From the NCBI GenBank assembly GCA_964513975.1, contig CAZEON010000006.1:1-29655 (forward strand): DNA of 29,655 nucleotides, read 5' to 3'. The position numbers and the translations under genes were made by a program. This document shows, in pieces, positions 7,976 through 14,714 of this stretch. The notes below the pieces were generated by a model that did no database searches, was not told the DNA's origin, and saw only the letters and a list, made by a program, of their open reading frames with translations. The first letter of the stretch is position 1, and the number at the start of each line of letters is the position of its first letter. The DNA is from CAZVBV01 sp964513975. GTDB lineage: Bacteria; Patescibacteriota; Gracilibacteria; UBA4473.

Positions 7976-8130
7976 GAGCACGAAAAACCCCCGCCGAGCG
8001 GGAAATTAGACCGTGTCGCATTTGTCCTGCATTACGGGACGTTGAGCGTTATCAACAAATTAAGTAACAATTCGAGATGGTACCGTCCCAATTTTGGGGC
8101 TCTCGTGAAGATTCCCTTCGCGTATTTTTT
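7976..8130 (+). promoter_or_regulatory. T-box riboswitch controlling ileS (very short Stem I, Ile specifier)
   Basis: The antiterminator is unmistakable: lower stem CGAGA (8073-8077)/TCTCG (8101-8105), the seven-base bulge TGGTACC (8078-8084), and upper stem GTCCC/GGGGC (8085-8089/8096-8100). TGGTACC is the T-box sequence that pairs with the free CCA end of uncharged tRNA. Upstream, CACG/CGTG (7979-7982/8012-8015) closes a loop whose 3' side reads AAATTAGAC, holding the Ile codon AUU (8005-8007) followed by A; above it stands a CCCGC/GCGGG hairpin. That fits the reduced Stem I known from actinobacterial ileS T-boxes. Two further hairpins (about 8018-8050, or alternatively GTTGA/TCAAC at 8041-8056) sit between. 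A terminator follows directly. The upstream promoter is uncertain (TTGACA at 7828-7833 has only a poor -10 partner). Confidence 0.87.
8104..8130 (+). terminator. T-box-controlled attenuator terminator
   Basis: CGTGAAG (8104-8110) pairs with CTTCGCG (8116-8122) over the loop ATTCC, followed by TATTTTTT. The first two bases overlap the 3' arm of the antiterminator, so the two structures cannot both form completely. It ends 8 bases before the first possible ileS start, which points to transcriptional attenuation. Confidence 0.8.
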
Positions 8131-8149
8131 GATTACAATGTCTCTATAT

Positions 8150-11100
8150 ATGAAAAACATTTTTCCCCCCTTTGACCCACAAAAATCAATCGCTGAAAAC
8201 GAGACTGATATTCTAAAATTTTGGAAAGAAAATCAGGTGTTTGAAAAGTCGGTTAATCGTCGCGCCAAACGCAATGAATTTGTGTTTTATGATGGACCTC
8301 CGTTTGCGACTGGAAGTCCTCATTACGGACATATTTTGGCGGGGACAATCAAAGACGTTATTCCGCGATACAAAACGATGCAGGGATATCGTGTAAATCG
8401 TAAATGGGGATGGGATTGCCACGGAGTACCCGTGGAATTCCAGGTAGAAAAAGAGCATAATATCGGAGGAAAACCCGGCATCGAAAAGATGGGTGTTGGG
8501 AAGTTTAATGAACTCTGTCGAAGTGTCGTTATGCGCTGTGCTGATGAATGGGAAGCAACCGTAGATCGCATGGGGCGATTTGTAAATTTCAAAGATGATT
8601 ATAAAACCATGGATCCTGAATTTATGGAATCTGTCTGGTGGGTCTTTGGAGAGTTGTGGAAAAAGGGACTGATTTACGAAGGAGAAAAGATCATCTCATA
8701 TTCCCCGAAACTGGGAAGTCCGCTTTCAAACTTTGAAGCGAATCTCAACTATAAAGATATTGATGATCCAGCGATGACGGTGAAGTTTGAGTTCATTGAA
8801 CCCGGGTTGGAATCTAACCCGGGTTCGGAAGAAAAAACCTATTTCCTCGCGTGGACGACGACGCCGTGGACGCTGTTGTCCAACTTGGCATTAGCCGTTA
8901 ATCCAAAACTCGAATACGTGAAAGTAAAAAACGAAGAATCAGGAGAAAGTTATTGGTTGGGGACGGAAGTATTGGAAAAATACGGAATTATAAATGACGG
9001 CGAATATGCGGAATTTTGGAGTGAAATGGAACGGAAAAAAGGAAAGGATTTAGTGGGAATGAAATACACACCGCTCTTTCCATTTTTCGAAACACACGAA
9101 AATGCCTTCCGAGTTCTCGATGCCGATTATGTGTCAGCAGCAGAAGGAACCGGAATCGTGCACCAAGCACCGAACTTCGGTGAGGATGATGCGAAGGTGT
9201 GTCATGAAAATGAGATTGCCCCCCTTGTGCCACAGCCAATTGATGAAAATGGATTTTTTAATAACCGCATTCCAGCATTGAAAGGAAAATACTTCCGAGA
9301 CGACAACGAGGTGGAAGGATCTATTGAGGACAATGCAAACAAGTGGGTGCTTGATAATCTCGGGGCGAAACTCTTTTTGCGAAACCAAATCCGTCACTCG
9401 TACCCGCACTGCTGGAGGAGTGAGTGTGCCTTGATGTATCGAGGGATTAAAACGTGGTTTGTGGATGTGCAGAAGATTAAGAAAACAATGCTCGCAGAAA
9501 ACCAAAACATTAACTGGGTGCCCGAACATTTGAAAGATGGACGATTTGGAAAGATGCTCATCGACGCGCCTGATTGGGCAATTAGCCGGAATAGATATTG
9601 GGGAACGCCAATCCCCGTCTGGCGTTGTGATGGATGTGGTGAGATTGAAGTGATGTCTTCTCGAGCAGAATTGGAAAAGAAAATTGGAAAACCAGTCGAT
9701 GATCTTCACAAACATTTTGTGGATGATATGACGTGGGGATGTGCGAAATGTAAGGAAGGAACAGAAATTACAGTTATACGTCACGGAGAAACCGATTGGA
9801 ATGTGGAAGATCGTTGGCAAGGTTCACAGGATAGGAGTCTCACTGATAAAGGACGACAACAAGCCAAAGATGCAAAAGTTTCATTAGGTGATCAATTTGA
9901 TGTTGTTTTGACCTCAAACAGGGATCGTGCCATTGAAACGGCGAAAATTCTTGCTCCGAACATTCCCCTTATTCAAGATACTCGTCTCTGTGAAAAAAAT
10001 TATGGAGATCTTGAGGGGCTTACAATGAAAGAAACCCTCGAAAAGTGTCCGCAATTTAAAGTTAAAAACGATGTGCGATTTGGAAAAGTTCCTGGCGGAG
10101 AATCTTTTGAGGAATTTTATCCACGAGTTCAAGAATTTTTGAAAGAGTCTTTACAAAAATATGCGGGAAAACGAATTTTAATTATCACCCACAATATAAC
10201 ACTCAAAGCCGCTCATAAATTCTTTAATGACGATGACTTGAGAGAAAAAGAACTGCCAAATCTTTTCTATTTTAAGACAACTGTAAAACCTCAGATGAAA
10301 CGAATCGAGGAAGTGCTCGATTGCTGGTTTGAATCTGGAGCGATGCCGTATGCGAGTCAGCACTATCCATTTGCAAATAGGAAGCCCGAATTCCAAAACG
10401 AATTTTTTATCGTCAGACACGGAGAAGCCGAAAATAATATTCTTAAAATTGAATCCTGCGATCCAAAAACAGAGAAGCAATTTGGACTGACAACAAAAGG
10501 GAAAAAACAGGCAGAAAAAAGTGCAAAAAAACACACCGACTTTGATATTATTTTCACCTCTCCTTATCGAAGAACGCGTGAAACCGCTGGGTTTTTTGCG
10601 GACACCTCCGGAACAAAAATCATTGAAGATTCTCGACTTGCAGAACTCAATTTTGGGAATGATGGAAACCCAAATGAGGAAACTGAGAAACTCATGCGAA
10701 TTCATAGTGTTTCAAGTGTTCCGTTTCCAGGCGGGGAAAGTGTGAGTGATTTAAAAAACAGATTGGAAGCATTCTTTACAGAAATAAATGTAAAATATTC
10801 TGGTAAAAAGATCCTTGTTGTGTCTCACGGATCTCCAATTGTAGCTGTGTCACAATGGGCGAATAACAAAAAATTAAAACTGAGTTGTGTAAAAGGACTT
10901 CCAAAAAATGGAGAAGTTGTGCCTCTTCAAAAAATCGAAAATCGAAAATCGAAAATCGAAAATTTTCCGTCCGCCGATTTCATTGCCGAAGGACTCGATC
11001 AAACTCGTGGATGGTTCTACACCCTGCATGTTTTGGGATGTGCGCTCTTTGGAAAAAATATTTTCAAGAACGTGATTACCAACGGAATTGTCTTGGCTGA

Positions 11101-12928
11101 AGACGGACAAAAAATGTCGAAATCTAAAAAGAATTATCCCGATCCAAATATTATTTTTGATAAATACGGAGCGGATGCGATGCGATTTTATATGTTGAAT
11201 TCACCCGCTGTACGTGGTGAAAATTTTAGATTTAGTGAACATGGAGTCGCTGAAGTTCTAAAACAAATAATCTTGCCTCTTCGTTCAAGTTATCAATTCT
11301 TTTCAACTTATGCGAACATTGATAATTGGCAACCGACCAAGTTCCTCTTTGTTCGACACGGAGAAGGCGATCACAATGTGGCACATATTTATTCTGGAAA
11401 TGTGAAGAATGAACACCACTTAACAAAGAAAGGACGAGCACAAGTTACCGAAACGGCAAAACACATTCGAAACTTTGATGTCCTCGTTGCGTCTCCTTTC
11501 ATTAGAACGCAAGAGACGGCTGAAATTTTGAAAAAGGAATGTAAATTCGAAGGCGAAATTATTACCGATGCACGCGTTCAAGAACTTTTCTTTGGGAAAC
11601 TCGAAGGAAAAGCCTTCCTTCCAAAAGTAGAACGGTTGGCAGAAAAAGAAACCGAACAACCTGAATCTGTGGCGAAAAGAATGAACGAGTTTATGTCCGA
11701 TATGGCACAGAAACACCCAGGAAAAACAATCGCAATGGCGACGCATGGAGGCACTGTACTTGAAGCTATTGCTATGACTAATCGTGTTCCGAGCAGGAGC
11801 GAAGATTACCTTCGAGTATTTATTCCGCCGGTTGGAACCGAAACGGTCGTCTTCGCAGAACCCGTTCCGAAGACCGAACTCGATCAATGGATTTTGTCAG
11901 AATTACAAACACTTATCGAACAATACAAGAGTCACTTTGATGCCTACGATTTAGAAGGCGCGTTGAAGTTGATCCCAGGATTCATTGATAATCTCAACAA
12001 CTGGTATTTGCGTCGTTCTAGACGACGTTTCTGGGCACCAGACATGACCGATGAGAAACAATCCGGATATGAAACACTGCATCATGTTCTGTTTATGATT
12101 TCAAAAATCTTGGCACCTGTTTGTCCATTTTTCGCGGAAGATTTATTTCAAAAACTCGCCAGTGGAGAATCGGTTCACCTGACGTTTTTCCCGTTTGAGA
12201 AGAAAGAATGGCAAAATAAAAAAGTGGAAGACAAGATTCGTCTCTCTCGAGAGATCGTGAGTTTAGCCGCCGGTATCAGAGCACGAGCGAAGATTAAGCT
12301 TCGACAACCACTCGGAAAAATGCAATTTGTAACCACAAACAAAACGAAGCTCGACATGGATATTTTGCGAGAAGAAGCGAATGTAAAAGAAGTCGAACAA
12401 CTCACCTCTATCAAAGGCTTGGCACAACAAGTTGTACGTGTCGATGCGAAAAAAGTCGGTCCGCGTCTCGGAAAAAAAGTACAAGAACTCATCGGCAAAG
12501 GAAAATCTGGAGACTTTGAACTGTTAAAAAATGGGGACGTAAAAATTGGAGATGAGGTTCTCTCAAGTGAGGAATTTGATTTTGGATTCGTCTGTGAAGA
12601 AGGAATCGAAGCCGAAGCAACGGCACAAACTGTTGTTATTCTCAACACTGAAATCTCTGACGAGTTGAAGCTCGAAGGATTTGCTCGAGAGGTAATCCGT
12701 GCGATTCAAGAACTGCGAAAAAAGAAAGATTTCGATATCGCTGATCGGATTTCGATTCGGTACGCAACGGATTCTGTTGTCATGAAAGAGGTTTTCAAAA
12801 CCTTCGAATCACTCATCGCAGGAGAAACCCTCGCCGAAGAAATTATCCACAGTAAAATTATTGATCCTCTCGAAGAGCTCGATATTAATGGTGAGAATCT
12901 GACATTAAAGATTGCGGTAGTGGAATAG
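8150..12928 (+). CDS. ileS: Isoleucyl-tRNA synthetase with three inserted histidine-phosphatase domains
   Basis: 1592 residues from ATG 8150 (ATG 8138 would add four; starts further upstream lie inside the T-box). IleRS parts are complete: HYGH at 58-61; CP1 editing domain with WTTTPW (235-240) and GTGIVHQAP (333-341); zinc Cys 493, 496, 531, 534; KMSKS at 988-992; anticodon-binding domain from ~1244; and a long C-terminus. Three histidine-phosphatase domains interrupt it. HP1 (~538-713, RHG at 544-546, second His 681) follows the last zinc Cys. HP2 (~750-927, RHG 756-758, His 893) sits between HYPFANRKPEF and FPSADFIAEGLDQTRGWFY. HP3 (~1064-1240, RHG 1069-1071, His 1199) lies between TYANIDNWQP and LDQWILSEL. 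Each has the middle Arg (DRAIETA, RRTRETA, IRTQETA) and the acidic LCE/LAE/QEL segment, so all look catalytic. Removing them leaves a normal ~1050-residue IleRS. Synthetase function is certain from motifs; the role of the phosphatases is unknown. Confidence 0.95.
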   Translation: MKNIFPPFDPQKSIAENETDILKFWKENQVFEKSVNRRAKRNEFVFYDGPPFATGSPHYGHILAGTIKDVIPRYKTMQGYRVNRKWGWDCHGVPVEFQVEKEHNIGGKPGIEKMGVGKFNELCRSVVMRCADEWEATVDRMGRFVNFKDDYKTMDPEFMESVWWVFGELWKKGLIYEGEKIISYSPKLGSPLSNFEANLNYKDIDDPAMTVKFEFIEPGLESNPGSEEKTYFLAWTTTPWTLLSNLALAVNPKLEYVKVKNEESGESYWLGTEVLEKYGIINDGEYAEFWSEMERKKGKDLVGMKYTPLFPFFETHENAFRVLDADYVSAAEGTGIVHQAPNFGEDDAKVCHENEIAPLVPQPIDENGFFNNRIPALKGKYFRDDNEVEGSIEDNANKWVLDNLGAKLFLRNQIRHSYPHCWRSECALMYRGIKTWFVDVQKIKKTMLAENQNINWVPEHLKDGRFGKMLIDAPDWAISRNRYWGTPIPVWRCDGCGEIEVMSSRAELEKKIGKPVDDLHKHFVDDMTWGCAKCKEGTEITVIRHGETDWNVEDRWQGSQDRSLTDKGRQQAKDAKVSLGDQFDVVLTSNRDRAIETAKILAPNIPLIQDTRLCEKNYGDLEGLTMKETLEKCPQFKVKNDVRFGKVPGGESFEEFYPRVQEFLKESLQKYAGKRILIITHNITLKAAHKFFNDDDLREKELPNLFYFKTTVKPQMKRIEEVLDCWFESGAMPYASQHYPFANRKPEFQNEFFIVRHGEAENNILKIESCDPKTEKQFGLTTKGKKQAEKSAKKHTDFDIIFTSPYRRTRETAGFFADTSGTKIIEDSRLAELNFGNDGNPNEETEKLMRIHSVSSVPFPGGESVSDLKNRLEAFFTEINVKYSGKKILVVSHGSPIVAVSQWANNKKLKLSCVKGLPKNGEVVPLQKIENRKSKIENFPSADFIAEGLDQTRGWFYTLHVLGCALFGKNIFKNVITNGIVLAEDGQKMSKSKKNYPDPNIIFDKYGADAMRFYMLNSPAVRGENFRFSEHGVAEVLKQIILPLRSSYQFFSTYANIDNWQPTKFLFVRHGEGDHNVAHIYSGNVKNEHHLTKKGRAQVTETAKHIRNFDVLVASPFIRTQETAEILKKECKFEGEIITDARVQELFFGKLEGKAFLPKVERLAEKETEQPESVAKRMNEFMSDMAQKHPGKTIAMATHGGTVLEAIAMTNRVPSRSEDYLRVFIPPVGTETVVFAEPVPKTELDQWILSELQTLIEQYKSHFDAYDLEGALKLIPGFIDNLNNWYLRRSRRRFWAPDMTDEKQSGYETLHHVLFMISKILAPVCPFFAEDLFQKLASGESVHLTFFPFEKKEWQNKKVEDKIRLSREIVSLAAGIRARAKIKLRQPLGKMQFVTTNKTKLDMDILREEANVKEVEQLTSIKGLAQQVVRVDAKKVGPRLGKKVQELIGKGKSGDFELLKNGDVKIGDEVLSSEEFDFGFVCEEGIEAEATAQTVVILNTEISDELKLEGFAREVIRAIQELRKKKDFDIADRISIRYATDSVVMKEVFKTFESLIAGETLAEEIIHSKIIDPLEELDINGENLTLKIAVVE
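8798..8826. repeat. CCCGGG palindrome pair inside the ileS editing domain
   Basis: GAACCCGGGTT (8798-8808) and AACCCGGGTTC (8816-8826) form a perfect 11-bp inverted repeat with a 7-base loop. It is in frame and encodes EPGLESNPGS within CP1. The core is the same as in the intergenic palindromes at 1541 and 2363. Confidence 0.8.
10931..10963. repeat. Heptanucleotide tandem repeat (AAAATCG) in ileS
   Basis: Four full copies of AAAATCG plus a partial fifth. They encode KIENRKSKIEN, the linker between the end of the second phosphatase domain and the synthetase core. A unit of 7 means gain or loss of one copy would shift the frame. Confidence 0.85.
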
Positions 12929-12934
12929 CATCCC

Positions 12935-12952
12935 CAAAAATTTCAATTTTTG
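12935..12952 (+). terminator. Weak AT-only terminator after ileS
   Basis: CAAAAATT (12935-12942) and AATTTTTG (12945-12952) form a stem with a minimal loop ending in a T-run, 7 bases past the ileS stop. It overlaps the start of the next promoter. Confidence 0.4.
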
Positions 12953-12980
12953 TTGACATTTTTGTATTTCTGTTTATAAA
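12953..12980 (+). promoter_or_regulatory. Strong promoter of the lipoprotein gene
   Basis: Consensus TTGACA (12953-12958), 16 bases, TATAAA (12975-12980). Predicted RNA start near 12987 leaves a leader of about 158 nt. Confidence 0.75.
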
Positions 12981-13009
12981 CACAGCGTAATTGCCTAAAA
13001 TTTATTTTC

Positions 13010-13048
13010 ATGTGCAATTCGCTCTTTAAGGTTTCGCAAAAATACTAA
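13010..13048 (+). CDS. Possible 12-residue leader peptide
   Basis: The first ATG of the lipoprotein mRNA (13010) opens a short frame, MCNSLFKVSQKY, ending at TAA 13046-13048. The stop lies one base before the 5' arm of a 10-bp stem, so a terminating ribosome would melt that stem. No Shine-Dalgarno is seen. Without expression data this may be chance. Confidence 0.3.
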   Translation: MCNSLFKVSQKY

Positions 13049-13049
13049 A

Positions 13050-13111
13050 AAGTTTTCGGTATTCTCTTCTTTTGACGACAACAAGAGGAAAGGATTCCGA
13101 AAACTTCGGAA
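13050..13111 (+). promoter_or_regulatory. Two mutually exclusive hairpins in the lipoprotein mRNA leader
   Basis: Stem A pairs AAGTTTTCGG (13050-13059) with CCGAAAACTT (13097-13106), with CTCTT/AAGAG (13064-13068/13083-13087) inside. Stem B pairs TTCCGAA (13095-13101) with TTCGGAA (13105-13111). They share bases 13097-13106 and cannot form together. No T-tract follows stem B, so any control would act on translation or stability. Confidence 0.5.
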
Positions 13112-13144
13112 GCATATGAAATACAAACAAATAAAACTATATTT

Positions 13145-13765
13145 ATGAAACATTTTAGCTACATGATCACCTTTGTGATCACAGGATTATTATTCTTAGG
13201 GTGCTCTCATTCAAACCCAAAACAAGAGGCTGAAGCAGTCTCTTCTAAGTTAGATACAGCTAAACAAGTATCTACTATGGATTCATTATCGATTTCTACA
13301 GAGCTGGGTGCGACTCTAAAAATAAAAGAGTCTCATCGAGGACTGCAATCATGGTCTGACTCTTTGAGACGAGTCGAAATAATACGGCTGCAAGGGTCTT
13401 TCCAGAAGGAAATTGAAAATTTTCTAAAACATCCCACTGGAATGGTATATGACCGAGTTATACAAGGGGTGCCTGTCACTGTTTATAAAAATAAAGAATA
13501 TTCAGTGTCTAATGCGACCTCCATATCCTCTCGAGGAGTGGGATTTAAAGATTCTATCACTTCAAAAATAATAATAGTGGCTGAAAACACTGATACAGGA
13601 GTTTTTAACATTGTTATTGAGGGAAATGATGAGTTTACTTACTTTGTTCTTCGTATAGACACAGAAGGATTCATTTCTGTAGAAGAAGGTATTGCAGTAT
13701 CAGAAGTAGATATAATGAAAGTTGCCACCTCTCGATTGAGAAACGCTGTTGTGTATTTACACTAA
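13145..13765 (+). CDS. Putative lipoprotein, function unknown
   Basis: 206 residues. A signal peptide with a lipobox-like end (ITGLLFLGC, Cys 20) suggests export and lipid attachment, although the position -3 residue is Phe rather than Leu. The next ~40 residues are a Ser/Gln/Lys linker; the rest (about 60-206) is a mixed alpha/beta domain with a late beta-rich part (FNIVIEGNDEFTYFVLRID). I recognise no family. The gene is monocistronic: it has its own strong promoter, a long structured leader and a strong terminator. Codon use (ATA, TTA, AGT) looks more AT-rich than in the flanking purine and ileS genes, which could mean later acquisition. Confidence 0.7.
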   Translation: MKHFSYMITFVITGLLFLGCSHSNPKQEAEAVSSKLDTAKQVSTMDSLSISTELGATLKIKESHRGLQSWSDSLRRVEIIRLQGSFQKEIENFLKHPTGMVYDRVIQGVPVTVYKNKEYSVSNATSISSRGVGFKDSITSKIIIVAENTDTGVFNIVIEGNDEFTYFVLRIDTEGFISVEEGIAVSEVDIMKVATSRLRNAVVYLH

Positions 13766-13793
13766 TCTAATTAATTTGCGAACCAAAAGAATT

Positions 13794-13829
13794 AAGAGGT
13801 AACGATTTAATATTTAATCGTTACCTCTT
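13794..13829. terminator. Strong bidirectional terminator hairpin
   Basis: AAGAGGTAACGATT (13794-13807) and AATCGTTACCTCTT (13816-13829) form a perfect 14-bp stem with an 8-base loop. It lies between the convergent lipoprotein and methyltransferase genes. Moderately T-rich tails follow on both strands. Confidence 0.75.
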
Positions 13830-13832
13830 TCC

Positions 13833-13868
13833 TTAGTGCAAAAACGCACGCATTTTTGTCAGCAATAT
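13833..13868 (-). pseudogene. Second, degenerate copy of the purH 3' end
   Basis: Matches 14715-14750 in 31 of 36 bases. In the purH frame it reads LLTKMRAFLH-stop, against VLTEMRAFLH-stop in the intact gene. It lies immediately downstream of the methyltransferase stop, so the methyltransferase gene is bracketed by two direct repeats of the purH tail. It has no start and cannot be expressed by itself. Confidence 0.75.
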
Positions 13869-13870
13869 TC

Positions 13871-14713
13871 TTATAACTTTTCCCACGTTTTTCGAAGTAA
13901 AACCATTGGCGGAGCACTTCCTTCAAATTGCCAATTCCATGACTTTGATATCAAAAAACAGTGGAGCATCGAAATCAGGGCCATCGGATGTTGAAATAAA
14001 GTTTTCCCAATTCCCCTCCAAACACGAGGAGATGTTCTGAGTTTTTTTCTCAATTCTTTCAACCAATGTTCCGATGACAAATAGTAATCCCGCGTTCCAT
14101 CGACTTCTTTTACCTGTCGAAAAGAATCTTGTGCGTTCTGTTCCAATTGTCCCCTTTGTGGATAATATCCTCCAAAATTTCTAAAAATCGTTTTCATTTT
14201 TTTTGGCAGTGTTTCGGATTGTTGGGGAAAATGAATAGTAGAGGTGAACATTCGTCCTTGGGGCTTGAGAAGCTTTGCGCAAAGTTCAAATAGATTCTTG
14301 TAAATATCATCTTGCTTTGAAATATCCTCTAATTGCACGAAATGCTCAATGGCACCATAAATCACGATACCATCAAAACTTCCGTACCAATGTTTTGGAA
14401 TATCTTTGTAATTCATAAGATGAACATCCAGCCCTGATTGTTTGCATCGTTTTTTTTGGAGCGAAGAAATTGTTATCCCAACCGCTTTCGCTTTTCTTTG
14501 TTCCGCGGCTTTCAAGATTCGTCCATATCCACATCCAATATCAAGAATTTTACTGCCCTCCCTGCATCCTATTTCGTTCAGCGCCTGTTCTGCCTTTGCT
14601 TTTTGTGCATCTTCGTATCCTCCGTCTTTGTTATAAATTCCTTCTGTTAAATCTTCTACACCCCCAAGAAAGCAGAGGTCTAGGATTTCATAACATCGTT
14701 GTACTGTATTCAT
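13871..14713 (-). CDS. Class I SAM methyltransferase, cyclopropane-fatty-acid-synthase-like
   Basis: 280 residues from ATG 14713, one base after the purH stop; a longer frame reaching 14761 would overlap purH. Motif I LDIGCGYGR is at residues 57-65, followed by AVGITISSLQ, the GVTLSxxQ-like segment typical of the CFA/mycolic-acid cyclopropane synthase family, and FDGIVIYGAIEHF for motif post-II. The family methylates double bonds of phospholipid acyl chains, or related substrates, using SAM. The length fits the ~290-residue members and lacks the long N-terminus of E. coli Cfa. The substrate cannot be deduced. It is co-oriented with purH but unrelated in pathway, and is flanked by two copies of the purH 3' end, so it was probably inserted there. 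Confidence 0.8.
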   Translation of the reverse strand: MNTVQRCYEILDLCFLGGVEDLTEGIYNKDGGYEDAQKAKAEQALNEIGCREGSKILDIGCGYGRILKAAEQRKAKAVGITISSLQKKRCKQSGLDVHLMNYKDIPKHWYGSFDGIVIYGAIEHFVQLEDISKQDDIYKNLFELCAKLLKPQGRMFTSTIHFPQQSETLPKKMKTIFRNFGGYYPQRGQLEQNAQDSFRQVKEVDGTRDYYLSSEHWLKELRKKLRTSPRVWRGIGKTLFQHPMALISMLHCFLISKSWNWQFEGSAPPMVLLRKTWEKL

Positions 14714-14714
14714 T

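Noticed and set aside
8042..8149. N-terminal extension of IleRS
   Set aside because: The frame runs through the T-box antiterminator and terminator; its residues have no IleRS similarity.
10931..10963. CRISPR-like or intein signature in the ileS insertions
   Set aside because: The repeat is a simple 7-base tandem, and the inserted domains carry histidine phosphatase motifs, not intein splice blocks.
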